From NCBI GenBank assembly GCA_963814095.1, contig CAWFBT010000025.1, positions 62,001 to 126,000 of the forward strand: a DNA stretch of 64,000 nt, written 5' to 3'. Shown piece by piece: positions 41,328 through 51,235 of the stretch; positions within the stretch are counted from its first letter, which is position 1; each line of letters begins with the position of its first letter. Below the pieces are notes generated by a model. It was given only the letters and a program-made list of their open reading frames with translations, was not told where the DNA came from and did no database searches. The stretch comes from JACVRW01 sp963814095 (lineage in GTDB: Bacteria > Actinomycetota > Thermoleophilia > Solirubrobacterales > Thermoleophilaceae). A program made the position numbers and the translations under genes.

Positions 41328-43567
41328 CGGCGATCGGTCGCCCCGTCAACCGCGTGGACGGCCGCGAGAAGGTCACAGGTGCCGCGCGCTACTCCGGCGA
41401 GGTCCAGCTCCCCGGCCTCACGCACGCGGCGCTCGTCGGGGCCACGATCCCGAGCGGCCGGGTCAGCGCAATCGACGTCGGCGATGCGCTGGCGGCGGAC
41501 GGCGTCGTGGCCGTACTCACGCACGAGAACCTGCCGAGAATCGCCGGCGAGCCGCGGCTCCTACCCTCGCTGGTCGGCGGTCCGGCGCCCGGTCAGAGCT
41601 TCTTTCCGATGCAGGACGCAGCGATCCACTACGCCGGCCAGCCGGTCGCAATCGTGATCGCGGACACCCTGGAGCGCGCGCACTGGGCGGCCTCGCTCGT
41701 CGCGCCGAGCTACGAGCGCGCCCCCTCGATCACGAGGATCGACGACGCGCGCGACGCGGCCACGGAGCCGGAGAAGCTCTTCGGCGGGCTGATGCCGGCA
41801 CGCAACGAGCGGGGCGACGTGGATGGCGGTCTCACCGAGGCGGACGTCCGCATCGATGCCGAGTACCGGATGGCCGCCAACCACCACAACCCGATCGAGC
41901 CGCCCACCACCACCGCCGTATGGGAAGCGGATCGGCTGATCATCTACGACTCGACGATGGGTGTTCGCGCCAGCCAGCTCACCGTGTCGCATCTGCTCGG
42001 CACGCCGCTGGCGAAGATCCGAGTGCTCACGCACTTCGTCGGCGGCAGCTTCGGGATGAAGGCGATGGTGTGGCCGCACGTGACGCTGGCCGCGATGGCG
42101 GCGCAACAGGTTCGGCGCCCGGTCCGGCTGGCGCTGACCCGCCCGCAGATGTTCACCTCCAACGGGCACCGCGAGGAGCAGGAGCAGCGGATCAGCGTTG
42201 GCGCGCGGCGCGATGGGCGGCTCACCGCGATCCGCCACGAGAAGCTGTCGATCAGCTCGCCGTTCGACGACTGGGCCGAGCCCGCCACAGGCGTCTCGTC
42301 GCAGATCTACGCCTGTGAGAACTTCGAGGGCTTTCACCGCTTGATCCACGGCAACACGATGACCCCCACCTTCACCCGCGGTCCGGGCGAGTCCGTGGGC
42401 TCGTTCGTGCTCGAGACGGCGATGGACGAGTTGGCGAGTGAGCTCGACATCGACCCCGTCGACCTGCGCGTTCGGAACCATCCCGCCGTCGACCCGCGCG
42501 GCAATCCCTGGACGAGCGACGGGCTCGAGCAATGCCTGCACCGTGGCGCGGAGCGCTTCGGCTGGCAGGAGCGGCGCTCGGGCCCTCGCTCCGTGCGCGA
42601 CGGAGACTGGCTCATCGGCCGCGGCATGGCCGCGGCCGGTTACCCCGTGCCGCCGTTCATGCCGGCACAACACGCGCGTGCGCGGGTCTATGCCGACGGC
42701 AGTGCCGTCGTCGAGACGAGCACTCAGGAGTTCGGCACCGGGGTCGCCACGATCATGACCCAGGTGGGCGCCGATGCGCTGGGCCTCCCGCTCGATGCGG
42801 TGAGCGCCGGTCTCGGCGATACCGACATGCCCAACACCTCCTCTGCGGTGGGGTCCGCCGGCGCGACGATGGTCAGCGCGTCCGTGCACGCCGCGTGTAC
42901 GGCACTCCGCGAACAGCTCCTGGCAATGGCCGTGGCGGACGATGGCTCGCCGCTGCAGGGCGCGGATCCTGAGGCCATCGAGGTCGAGGACGGGCGCGTG
43001 TTCCTGCGCGACCGTCCCGACGCCGGCGAGAGCTACGGCGAGCTGCTCGGCCGCAACCACATGACCTACGCGGAGGACAGCGGCAGCTGGAGCCCGCCGC
43101 CGTTCGACGCTCCGCTCGGCCTGCTGACCTTCGGCGCACAGTTCGCCGAGGTCGCGGTGGACCCGCAGATGGGCCTCGTCCGCGTGCGCCGCATGGTCGG
43201 CGCGTTCGCGCCCGGGCGGGTGCTCAACCCCAAGCTGGCCACGAGCCAGCTCATGGGCGGAATGCTGTGGGGTCTCAGCCAGGCGCTACTCGAGGCAAAC
43301 GAGATGGACCCGCGTCACGGTCGCTGGGGCGCGTCGAGCCTCGGGGAGTACCTCGTGCCGGTCAACGCGGACGCCCCGGACGTGATCGTCGAGCTGGTCG
43401 AGGTCGAGGACAAGGGCTTCAACCCGCTCGGCGTGAAGGGCGTGGGCGAGATCGGACAGGTCGGAGTGGCCGCCGCGATCGCCAACGCCGTCTTCAACGC
43501 CACGGGCCGGCGGTTCCGGCGGCTGCCGCTGGCGGCGGAGCTCGTCATGGACCCCGCGCCCGCCTGA
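41324..43567 (+). CDS. Molybdenum hydroxylase large (molybdopterin-binding) subunit
   Basis: 747 aa. GRPVNRVDGREKVTGAARYSGEV is the family's N-terminal signature; GGSFGMKAMVWPH and TFTRGPGESVGSFVLETAMDELA are Mo-cofactor motifs. The CO-dehydrogenase-specific AYxCSFR loop is absent, so this is not a form I CODH. The C-terminal VKGVGEIGQVGVAAAIANAV contains the catalytic Glu that activates the attacking water. Oxidises an aldehyde, purine or aromatic N-heterocycle; the substrate is unknown. Confidence 0.92.
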   Translation: MTAIGRPVNRVDGREKVTGAARYSGEVQLPGLTHAALVGATIPSGRVSAIDVGDALAADGVVAVLTHENLPRIAGEPRLLPSLVGGPAPGQSFFPMQDAAIHYAGQPVAIVIADTLERAHWAASLVAPSYERAPSITRIDDARDAATEPEKLFGGLMPARNERGDVDGGLTEADVRIDAEYRMAANHHNPIEPPTTTAVWEADRLIIYDSTMGVRASQLTVSHLLGTPLAKIRVLTHFVGGSFGMKAMVWPHVTLAAMAAQQVRRPVRLALTRPQMFTSNGHREEQEQRISVGARRDGRLTAIRHEKLSISSPFDDWAEPATGVSSQIYACENFEGFHRLIHGNTMTPTFTRGPGESVGSFVLETAMDELASELDIDPVDLRVRNHPAVDPRGNPWTSDGLEQCLHRGAERFGWQERRSGPRSVRDGDWLIGRGMAAAGYPVPPFMPAQHARARVYADGSAVVETSTQEFGTGVATIMTQVGADALGLPLDAVSAGLGDTDMPNTSSAVGSAGATMVSASVHAACTALREQLLAMAVADDGSPLQGADPEAIEVEDGRVFLRDRPDAGESYGELLGRNHMTYAEDSGSWSPPPFDAPLGLLTFGAQFAEVAVDPQMGLVRVRRMVGAFAPGRVLNPKLATSQLMGGMLWGLSQALLEANEMDPRHGRWGASSLGEYLVPVNADAPDVIVELVEVEDKGFNPLGVKGVGEIGQVGVAAAIANAVFNATGRRFRRLPLAAELVMDPAPA

Positions 43568-43569
43568 CG

Positions 43570-45111
43570 ATGGGGCGAACACAGCTCGCGAGCCAACCCG
43601 CGCTGGGTCTTGCGGGCATCACGCTGGTGATCCCGGTGGTGCTCGTCCTCACCCTGGGCTGGGGCGGGCCGGAGCGCTCGCTTGTCGTCCTCGGCCCGAT
43701 GTCGACCTTCGCCCTCCCGGTGATCGCGATGATCGCCTTTTGGTGGGAACGCTGGCCCGGGTCGATGCTGCGGGCGCCGCTCACCGGGCTCGTCGACACC
43801 GTTCTCGTGGCGCTGGCCGGCATCGCTCTCACCATCGCGGGCCAAGCCGTTGTGGCGCACGTCGACCTGCGAGGCGTGTTCGATGCCGGTGCCGGCCCCG
43901 GCGACGCACCGACGTTCCCGGCGACGATGCCGCTGGCCGGGGCGATCTTCGTGGCGATGCTCGAGCTGACGCTGGTGTCCGAGCGCTGGCCGCTCGGCCG
44001 CCTGAACCGCTACGCGGGCGGTCTCGCGGCGCTCGCCGCCGCCTGGGCCACAGCCGTCCTGCTCTATGAGTGGCTGGTAGCGGGCCCGGGCTCCGTGCCG
44101 AGCGGGGACTTCGGAGCTGCCCTGGTGTGCGTGGGAGTGCTCCAGGTGGCGTTCTATGTCGTGCTGCGGGGTTGGCCGTTCAGCGTGATCGGGTCGCAGG
44201 CGCGGCGGCTCTGCTCGGCGAATCTGGCGGTGCTCGGCGGCGGCGTCGCCGTCTACCTGATGCTCGCCCGCGTCGCGGGTCTCGACCCGGCGACGATCAG
44301 CGCGCTGGCCGGCTCGGCCGTCGCCGCCGGCCTCGTCGTCGGAATGCTGTTCGACGGCTGGCTTGAGTCGCGCGTCGTCCAATTGATCGCTGTCGCGATC
44401 ACCGCCGCGCTGCTCTACGCGGGCTTGCGCGTCTACGCCCACAGCATCGGCTGGACGCGCGCCGAGCCCGAGGAGTGGATCGCCTACGCCGGACTCAACG
44501 CGGTCGGCGCGGGTGTGATCCTGCATGTCGCGATCGGCCACCGCTGGCCGTTTGATCGGCCGGCGCTGGGCGCTGATCGCGCAAGCCTTTTGCCGGCGGC
44601 CACGGGAGCCCGGACACTCCGTGGCATGGACAACGTCGACACACACACAAGTTTGCCGGGCGCGATCAACGATGCGATCGCCCGGATCGTGGCGATCGGC
44701 GGCCTCGTCGCCGTCGCCCTGATCCACATGCTGCAGCTGCCCGATGCGTTCGAGGAGGCCGGCTATCTCGGCGGCCTGTTCATCGTCGCCGTGGTGGCGT
44801 CCCTGACCCTCGCGGCCGTGATGACCCGCACGAACGACAGCCGGGGGTGGCTCGCCGCCGGGGGACTCGCCGGTCTGATTCTGGTCGGCTTCGTGCTGAG
44901 CCGGAGCGTCGGGCTGCCGGGCTTCACCGACGATGTCGGGGAATGGTCGGAGGTGCCCGGCATGGCGTCGATGGTCGTCGAGAGCCTGCTCGTGATCGTC
45001 ACCGCCGCCGTGCTGGTCCCCCGCCTGCTCCCGCGGCCGGCAGGGGCACCGGCGCCGAGCACCGTTCCCGCGGGCGGCTCGACGATGCGGCCCGGAGCGG
45101 CCGCCGGCTGA
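43570..45111 (+). CDS. Polytopic membrane protein, unknown function
   Basis: 513 aa with about 13 hydrophobic helices, starting ALGLAGITLVIPVVLVLTLGW. The last ~160 residues (from MDNVDTHTSLPGAINDAIARIVAIGG, ATG 44626) look like a separate four-helix module; the junction reads LPAATGARTLRG, linker-like, without a stop. It starts 2 bp after the molybdenum-enzyme stop, so probably co-transcribed. No transporter motif recognised. The long antisense open frame here (43315-45669, minus) is considered spurious. Confidence 0.72.
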   Translation: MGRTQLASQPALGLAGITLVIPVVLVLTLGWGGPERSLVVLGPMSTFALPVIAMIAFWWERWPGSMLRAPLTGLVDTVLVALAGIALTIAGQAVVAHVDLRGVFDAGAGPGDAPTFPATMPLAGAIFVAMLELTLVSERWPLGRLNRYAGGLAALAAAWATAVLLYEWLVAGPGSVPSGDFGAALVCVGVLQVAFYVVLRGWPFSVIGSQARRLCSANLAVLGGGVAVYLMLARVAGLDPATISALAGSAVAAGLVVGMLFDGWLESRVVQLIAVAITAALLYAGLRVYAHSIGWTRAEPEEWIAYAGLNAVGAGVILHVAIGHRWPFDRPALGADRASLLPAATGARTLRGMDNVDTHTSLPGAINDAIARIVAIGGLVAVALIHMLQLPDAFEEAGYLGGLFIVAVVASLTLAAVMTRTNDSRGWLAAGGLAGLILVGFVLSRSVGLPGFTDDVGEWSEVPGMASMVVESLLVIVTAAVLVPRLLPRPAGAPAPSTVPAGGSTMRPGAAAG

Positions 45112-45232
45112 CCACCCGGAGCGGGCCGGTCGACGCTGCCCCGGCGCCGGGTGGAAAAGTCCCCGGCGCAGGGCTAGCGCTTGCCGCCGTGCCCGGGTGG
45201 AGTCGGATAGCCCGCATCGGCTCCTCTGAGGA

Positions 45233-47914
45233 GTGATCGCCGTCTCGTCGGCGGCCGAGGATCCATTGCGCGGCGCGGCCCTGGAGGAGCAGCAGGCCTC
45301 TCTCCGGAGGGTCGCCATTCTCGTGGCGACGGGCGCTGCCTCGGCGGAGGTGTTCGCGGCAATCGCCCGCGAGGTCGCGCAGATGCTGCACCCCCGGCTG
45401 GTCCAGATCTTTCGCTGGGAGCAAGACGGGAGCGTGACCGTCGCCGGCACGTGGGGTGACGGCCCGAACCCATTCCACGCAGGCTCGGCCTGGCGCTGGG
45501 ACGACCCCTCGCTCGTCGCCATGCTGGAGCACCTGCGCACCGGCCAGCCGGTCGGTACGAGGACGTCGAGGGGATGATCGCGGGCGAGCCCGTCGAAGCG
45601 GGTGTGAGTGTCGGGGTCGGGTCGGCCGCCGGAGCGCCGATCGTCGTCGACGGCGAGCCTTGGGGCCACATCGGCGTCGCGATGGCGAAGGGTGTCCGGC
45701 TACCCGATGGCGTCGAAGCGCGGCTCCTCGAGATCACCGAGCTCGTCGCGACGGCCATCGCCAGCAGCGCAACTCAGGAGCAGCGCGCGCGGCTCGCCGG
45801 CGAGCAGGCGGCGCTGCGGCGCGTGGCCACGCTGGTGGCCCGTGAGGCGCCCCCCGGGGACGTCTTCGACGCGGTGGCCGAAGAGCTCGGGCAGCTTCTC
45901 GACGTCGGCTCCTCGGGACTGGTCCGGTTCGAGAACGAGGACACGGTCAGGGTCGTCGCCGCCTGGGGCCGGGCCGGCGAGGTGGCTCCGGTCGGCGCCC
46001 GGCTGCCGATCGGGGGGAAGAACGTCGTCACCGAGGTGGCGCGGACCGGCAAACGTGCCCGCGTCAACCTCGAGCGCAGCGCGTCGGGTGCGATCGGGGA
46101 CCAGGCGCGCCGAGTGAACACCCGTGCCGCGATCGGCGAGCCGATCGTGGTGGGTGGGCGGCTCTGGGGCGTCATGGTCGCCGCGGCCCTCGCGGGCAAC
46201 CCGCTACCGCCAGACAGTGAGACCCGGCTCGAGCAGTTCACGGAGCTCGTGGGGACGGCGATCGCCAACACCGAGGCGCGCGTCGAGCTTGCTCGGCTCG
46301 CGGACGAGCAGGCAGCGCTACGGCGTGTCGCGACGCTGGTGGCGGAGGAGGCGCCGGCCACGGAGCTGTTCGCGGAGGTTGCCGAGGGCGTGGCGAAGCT
46401 CCTCGGCGAGCGGATCGACTCCGCGATCCTCCGCTACGAGGACGACGGCACGGCAACCGTGGTGGCGGTATGGGGAAGGCAACCCCCGGCGGGCATCCAC
46501 GTGGGTGCGCGGATGCCGGTCGACGGCAGCGGCGTCACGGCCCAGGTCTTCCGCGAGCGGCGGCCCGTCCGGGTGGACAGCTACGCGGCCGCGGACGGCG
46601 CCATCGCCGAGCACGCGAAGGAGCACGGGATCCGCTCCGCGATCGGCTCCCCGATCGTGGTGCGCGGCCCACCTCTGGGGGGCGATGGTCGTCGCCCACT
46701 ACGAGGCCGAGCCGTTCCCCGCGGAGACCGAGCGGCGCGTATCCCAGTTCACGGACCTCGTGGCGACGGGGATCGCGAACGCCGATGCGCGGGTCGAGGT
46801 GCAACGCCTGGCCGAGGAGCAGGCGGCGCTTCGCAGGGTGGCGACCCTCGTCGCGGAAGGAGCCGCTCCAACCGCGGTCTTCGACGCCGCAATCGTTGAG
46901 GTGGCCCAGCTGCTCGGAGCGGCCCAGGTCGGCTTGGCCCGCTACGAGCACGAAGATCAGATCTTCGTTCTCGCCATGCGCGGAGAGCAGCCTGAGATCC
47001 CCGACCCTGGGACGCACCTGCCGCTCGACGGCGACAGCGTGACCTCACGGGTCCTGCAAACGGGCCGCTCGGCGCGAATCAACCTCGACGAGGAGGGGAG
47101 CGGCACCATCGCCGAGATCGCCCGGCGCTCCCACGCCAACGTCACCCTCGCCGCACCCGTGACGGTCGAAGGCAGGCTTTGGGGCCTGATCACCGCCAGC
47201 TGGGAAGGGGAGGACCTTCCGCCGGTCCGCGCGGAGGAGCGCCTCACTGAGTTCGCGGAGCTGCTCGACACGGCGATCGCGAACGCCGACAGCCGCGACC
47301 AGCTCACCGCCTCCCGCGCCCGTGTGCTCACCGCAGGCGACGAGGCGCGCCGGCGGGTCGTGCGGGACCTCCACGACGGTGCTCAGCAGCATCTCGTCCA
47401 CGCGATCGTCACGCTGAAGCTCGCGGAGCAGGCGCTCGGCAGCGACGGAGAGCGGGCGAGGTCGCTTCTGGCTGACGCGCTCGAGCATGCGGAGCACGGC
47501 AACGCCGAATTGCGCGAGCTGGCGCACGGGATCCTTCCCGCGGTCCTGACGCGCGGAGGCCTGCCCGCCGGCGTCGAGAGCCTCGTCGCGCGCCTGGGGC
47601 TTCCAGTCGCAGTGGACGTCCCCGACCTGCGGCTGCCGCCGGAGATCGAGGCGAGCGCGTACTTCATCGTCGCCGAGGCCCTGACCAACGTCGTCAAGCA
47701 CTCGCAGGCGACGCGGGCAGCGGTCACGGCGGCGATCGACGACGGCACGCTCCGCGTAGAGGTTCGGGACGACGGGATCGGGGGTGCTGACCCCGAAGGT
47801 CACGGCCTGCTCGGAATACGAGATCGCGTGGCCGCCCTGGGTGGGAGCGTGAGCATCGACAGCCCCGTCGGGGCGGGCACGGTCCTGGCTGCGGAGCTGC
47901 CTGCCAGGGGCTGA
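45233..47914 (+). CDS. Multi-GAF sensor histidine kinase (HisKA_3), with two frameshifts
   Basis: About 893 aa when read across the shifts. Four tandem GAF modules each begin with a helix like EQAALRRVATLVA followed by VFxxVAxEVxxLL. The kinase core is ARRRVVRDLHDGAQQHLV (phospho-His at 47372), then an HATPase with EALTNVVKHSQATRA, DDGIGG and GLLGIRDRVAALGG. Shift 1 (~45546-45556): GQPV continues as RYEDVEGMIAGEP in the -1 frame, as if one base were missing. Shift 2 (~46660-46672): IVVRG continues as HLWGAMVVAHYEAE in the +1 frame, as if one C were extra. No membrane helix, so a cytoplasmic sensor. The NarL-type regulators at 35-38 kb are candidate partners. Confidence 0.78.
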
Positions 47915-48031
47915 GAAGCGGCTCCTATCGACTGCGAGCGAACGCCTCTCAGCGCTGGGGGTGATCTGACCTAGGTTCGACGGCGCAATGGTCCCAGCCG
48001 CCAAGCATCAGGTCCGTCGAAGGAGACCTTC

Positions 48032-49969
48032 ATGAGCTCGCGCCCCGCCGGCCCCCCGCTGCGCACCATCGTGGCACTCACCGTCGTCTCGGCGATGCTG
48101 AGCTTCTCCGCGACGGCGCTGGCCGGCGGTGATGAGACGCAGGTGCCCCCGAGTGTCGGGCCTCCGGGGCCGTGGACCGAGCATGAGGTGGGGGAGGGCG
48201 AGGACGTGCCGTACAGGCCCACCGATGCGAAGAGCTGCAGGCTCGGCACGACGCGCCGGGCGGGGCCCGGATCGGTCCTCGGCGTGTGGGTGGTCGACAC
48301 GCCCTGCAGCATCGGCAAGCGCCTCGTGCGCCGATACCAGCGCTGCGTCGAGCGGCGCTGCTACGGGCGCGTGGAAAGCCGCTGCGTCCGGCCGGTCTTC
48401 CTCGGACGGTGCTGGCTGCGCGACCGCTTCTACCGACGCCAGGTCGCGGGCTACCGCTGCACCGAGCGGCGGCTGTACGAGGTCGGGGCCCTCTACGACG
48501 GACGCGTGCTCTGTAAAAACGCCCGCCGGCGGATCAGCCACCGCTACAGCCTGGTGTCCGGGCAGCAGCCCATCGCGGTCGACACCGAATCGGAGCTGCG
48601 GGCCGCGTGGGGCAACCCGCGCGTGACCGCCATCGATGTGACCGCCGACATCTTCCTTCGAGCGTGCGAGCTCGGGGACCCGATGCGCGAGTCGTCCGGC
48701 CCGGTCGTGCTGGATGGCCATGGTCACACGCTGCGCCAGACCTGCTTCGAGAAGCGGCTGCTGCGTCAGGACGGAACCGGGTTCGTCGAGCTCCGGAACG
48801 TGACGCTCACACGCGGCGGCAGCGACGGGCCGGGCGGGGCCGTCGTGACGCGCGGAGAGATCGCCGTCGTCGACTCGAAGATCAAGCAGAACCTGGCCGA
48901 GGAGCCGGGCGGCGGGATCATGTCGCAGCGCCGCGCCACGATCATCCGCTCGGTCATCGTCGGCAACCTTGCCAACGACGACGGCGGCGGCGTGTACGCG
49001 CGGCGCGGCGGCATCCAGGTCTACGACTCGACCATCAGCTCGAACCTCGTCGATGGGTCCGGCGGCGCGCTCGGCTCGACCGGCGACATCCTGGTCGTCG
49101 GCAGCCACATGGATGGCAACACCACCGACGGTGATGGCGGCGCCATCTACACCGACGAGGACGGCGACGTGACGGTCATCGACTCGACCGTGAGCGGCAG
49201 CACCGCGGACGGTCCGGGGGGCGCGATATTCACGCTCGACGGCGACGTCACGATCGTGGGCTCGACGCTCAGCGGCAACCGCGCGGACGACCGCGGCGGC
49301 GCGATCTCCGGCGAGGCGACCGTGACGATCCTGAACTCGACGATCTCGCGCAACCTTGCCGTCGCGCACGTGGGCGGCGGCGTCTGGTCGCGCGGGGACA
49401 TGTACGTCGCGAACTCGACCGTCAGCGACAACTACGCCGAGGCCAAGGGCGGCGGCCTGCACGCCGGGGGCGTGCTCACCCTCGTCTCATCGACCGTGGC
49501 CGACAACATCGCCTCGGTGGCCGCCAACATCGGCGTCGGGGAGCGGCTGGAGGCGTTCGCGTCGGTCATCGGGCCGGCGAAGGTCGATTTCAACGGCAGT
49601 CAGGCGCAGCCGACGGAGAGCAGCTGCGACTCACCGGTCTCGGTCTCGCTCGGCTACAACGTGGTGACGGAGGGGTCGTGCCGGCTGGGGGCGCCCACGG
49701 ACCTTGTCGGCATGCCCTCCGGCCTCAGCCCGCTGCGCGGCTACGGCGGACCCGCCGAGACGCGCCTGCCGGACGCCGGCAGCCCGGCGCTTGACCGGGT
49801 GCCCGTGGCCGCCTGCATGAACCCGCCAATCGCTGCGTCGCTCGAGGGTGAGCAGCACCTCGCCGGACTCGTGAACGACCTCAGCGCGCTGCTGCGGACG
49901 GACGAGCGCGGCGTGCCCCGTCCCCAAGGGCCGGCCTGCGACGCCGGCGCGGTGGAGGTAGCCAAATGA
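48032..49969 (+). CDS. Secreted parallel beta-helix protein with choice-of-anchor-Q-type C-terminus
   Basis: 645 aa. Signal peptide RTIVALTVVSAMLSFSATALAGG; a Cys/Arg-rich domain (residues ~65-170, RRYQRCVERRCYGRVESRC); then a pectate-lyase-type right-handed beta-helix made of repeated turns such as VIDSTVSGSTADGPGGAIFT and ILNSTISRNLAVAHVGGGV. The end (SPLRGYGGPAETRLPDAGSPALD...RGVPRPQGPACDAGAVEV) matches the choice-of-anchor Q C-terminus of exported beta-helix proteins. No catalytic residues are evident; adhesion or polysaccharide binding is likely. AAGGAG 7 nt before the ATG. Its stop overlaps the next start (ATGA). Confidence 0.82.
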   Translation: MSSRPAGPPLRTIVALTVVSAMLSFSATALAGGDETQVPPSVGPPGPWTEHEVGEGEDVPYRPTDAKSCRLGTTRRAGPGSVLGVWVVDTPCSIGKRLVRRYQRCVERRCYGRVESRCVRPVFLGRCWLRDRFYRRQVAGYRCTERRLYEVGALYDGRVLCKNARRRISHRYSLVSGQQPIAVDTESELRAAWGNPRVTAIDVTADIFLRACELGDPMRESSGPVVLDGHGHTLRQTCFEKRLLRQDGTGFVELRNVTLTRGGSDGPGGAVVTRGEIAVVDSKIKQNLAEEPGGGIMSQRRATIIRSVIVGNLANDDGGGVYARRGGIQVYDSTISSNLVDGSGGALGSTGDILVVGSHMDGNTTDGDGGAIYTDEDGDVTVIDSTVSGSTADGPGGAIFTLDGDVTIVGSTLSGNRADDRGGAISGEATVTILNSTISRNLAVAHVGGGVWSRGDMYVANSTVSDNYAEAKGGGLHAGGVLTLVSSTVADNIASVAANIGVGERLEAFASVIGPAKVDFNGSQAQPTESSCDSPVSVSLGYNVVTEGSCRLGAPTDLVGMPSGLSPLRGYGGPAETRLPDAGSPALDRVPVAACMNPPIAASLEGEQHLAGLVNDLSALLRTDERGVPRPQGPACDAGAVEVAK

Positions 49970-50787
49970 CGAATCAACTCACATCGCGCTGGCCGCGATT
50001 GGCCTTCGCCCTCGTGTGTGGCGCAGCGCTGGCCTTCGGCTTCGGAGGCTCGGCCGCGTCCGATGCCCGACCGCACCAAGCAGTCGCAGCGGGCGAGGAT
50101 TCGCCGTGGCCTCGTACGAACGCACCGAGCCCGAACGTCCGCGCGCTGCGACGGGAACTTCCCCGGCTCGAGCGGCAGGTGGAGCTGATGGAGGAGTCGG
50201 CGGAGAACGCCGAGGACTGGATGACGTGCATCCGGTACGTGCCCGTCAACGAGCTCGGCGACCGCGACCGGCAGTCGGGCTACCTCTACGACGAGCGCGA
50301 CGGAACCGGCGTCGGATTCGTTGATGGGCTGGCGGTCGACCGGCACCGCCGGGCCGGCAGGGAGGACTACCTGTTCATGACCTTCCGCGGCGGGTGCAGG
50401 AACGACAATCCTCAGCCCGGCGGCACCGCGGAGCCCGCCTCCGTTCGGGCCACGAGCGCCGGGCGGCCCAGCCTCCTGCGACAGGTCGGGGTGCTCGAGC
50501 ACAAGGTAACGCGGCTGTCCATGAGGTCTCAGCGGTTGGAGACGATCTCCGAGCGCTTCGACGAGTGGGAGTCCTGCGTCTCGTGGGTTCCGGTCACCGA
50601 GCTGGGCGACCCCGATCAGAAGTTCGGCTTCCTGTTCGGGCCCATGGGCGGCTGGCCGGGATACAGGGCGGCCCTCCACATCGACCGCAGCGACTGGGAC
50701 GACCCGGACTACATGTTCCTCGCACTCGTTGGCGGTGACCGGCCGGGCCGGCACTGTCAGGACGAACCAGGAGAGGCGGTTGATTGA
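49966..50787 (+). CDS. Secreted protein with two copies of an unrecognised module
   Basis: 273 aa. Signal peptide RLAFALVCGAALAFGFGGSAA. Residues ~57-144 and ~168-264 are repeats of one module: a short coiled coil (VRALRRELPRLERQVELMEE; LLRQVGVLEHKVTRLSMRSQ), then W-x-x-C-x-x-x-VPV-x-ELGD, GYLYDE / GFLFGP, A-V/L-x-x-D-R, DYLFMTF / DYMFLAL, and a closing Cys (C88-C144, C204-C264). The same module occurs once in the next gene. The paired Cys suggest a disulfide-closed extracellular domain. No known family. Confidence 0.7.
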   Translation: MTNQLTSRWPRLAFALVCGAALAFGFGGSAASDARPHQAVAAGEDSPWPRTNAPSPNVRALRRELPRLERQVELMEESAENAEDWMTCIRYVPVNELGDRDRQSGYLYDERDGTGVGFVDGLAVDRHRRAGREDYLFMTFRGGCRNDNPQPGGTAEPASVRATSAGRPSLLRQVGVLEHKVTRLSMRSQRLETISERFDEWESCVSWVPVTELGDPDQKFGFLFGPMGGWPGYRAALHIDRSDWDDPDYMFLALVGGDRPGRHCQDEPGEAVD

Positions 50788-50788
50788 G

Positions 50789-51205
50789 ATGCGCAGAGCT
50801 TTGATGCTCACCCTCGTGTGCGCGGCGGCGCTGGGCTGCGCGCCGGCTGCGCTGGCGGGCGAAAGTGCGCCGGGGAGCCAGTCGGAGTCCCTGAGCGACA
50901 GGATCGATGATCTCCAGCAGGAAGTGGAGTCGCTGACTGAGGACATTGAGGACCTTGGCGAGCCGGTGGAGGAGTTCGAGCTCTTCGACCAGTGCGCGTA
51001 CACCATCGGCGTGACCCAGTACGGCACCTGGGGCGGCGACAACGGCTTCCTCTTCGGGCCCGGCGGCGCGAAGCGCCGGCCGGCGCTCGCCATCGACATG
51101 CGCGGGTTCGGCACCCCGCGGTACGACTTCCTGGCCTTCCCCGGCGAGGAGCCGCCGAGCATCGAGTGCAACGAGGACGCCGGCCAGGAGTTCACCGACA
51201 ACTGA
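50789..51205 (+). CDS. Secreted single-module protein, paralogue of the upstream gene
   Basis: 138 aa. Signal peptide RALMLTLVCAAALGCAPAALAG (the Cys16 could be a lipobox, LGC). Coiled coil LSDRIDDLQQEVESLTEDIEDL, then FDQCAYTIGV, DNGFLFGP, PALAIDMRG, RYDFLAFPGEE and closing C127: one copy of the module found twice upstream. AGGAG lies 15 nt before this ATG and 6 nt before an in-frame TTG at 50780, which may be the true start. Next to its parent gene with 1 bp between, so a duplication product in the same operon. Confidence 0.68.
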   Translation: MRRALMLTLVCAAALGCAPAALAGESAPGSQSESLSDRIDDLQQEVESLTEDIEDLGEPVEEFELFDQCAYTIGVTQYGTWGGDNGFLFGPGGAKRRPALAIDMRGFGTPRYDFLAFPGEEPPSIECNEDAGQEFTDN

Positions 51206-51222
51206 GGAAGGGCCGCCGGCCC

Positions 51223-51228
51223 TAGACT
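51223..51228 (+). promoter_or_regulatory. -10 hexamer TAGACT of a probable leaderless transcript
   Basis: TAGACT lies 7 nt before the GTG at 51236, with no Shine-Dalgarno between. Confidence 0.45.
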
Positions 51229-51235
51229 CAGCCCC

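Noticed and set aside
41324..43567. Aerobic carbon monoxide dehydrogenase large subunit (coxL)
   Set aside because: The AYxCSFR active-site loop is absent; TRGPGESVGSF is the general xanthine-dehydrogenase-like form.
45112..45154. Terminator from CCACCCGG/CCGGGTGG arms after the membrane protein
   Set aside because: The loop is 27 nt and an A-run rather than a U-run follows; support is too weak to list.
43315..45669. 784-aa antisense open frame
   Set aside because: It covers the ends of three plus-strand features and contains no recognisable domain; shadow frame.
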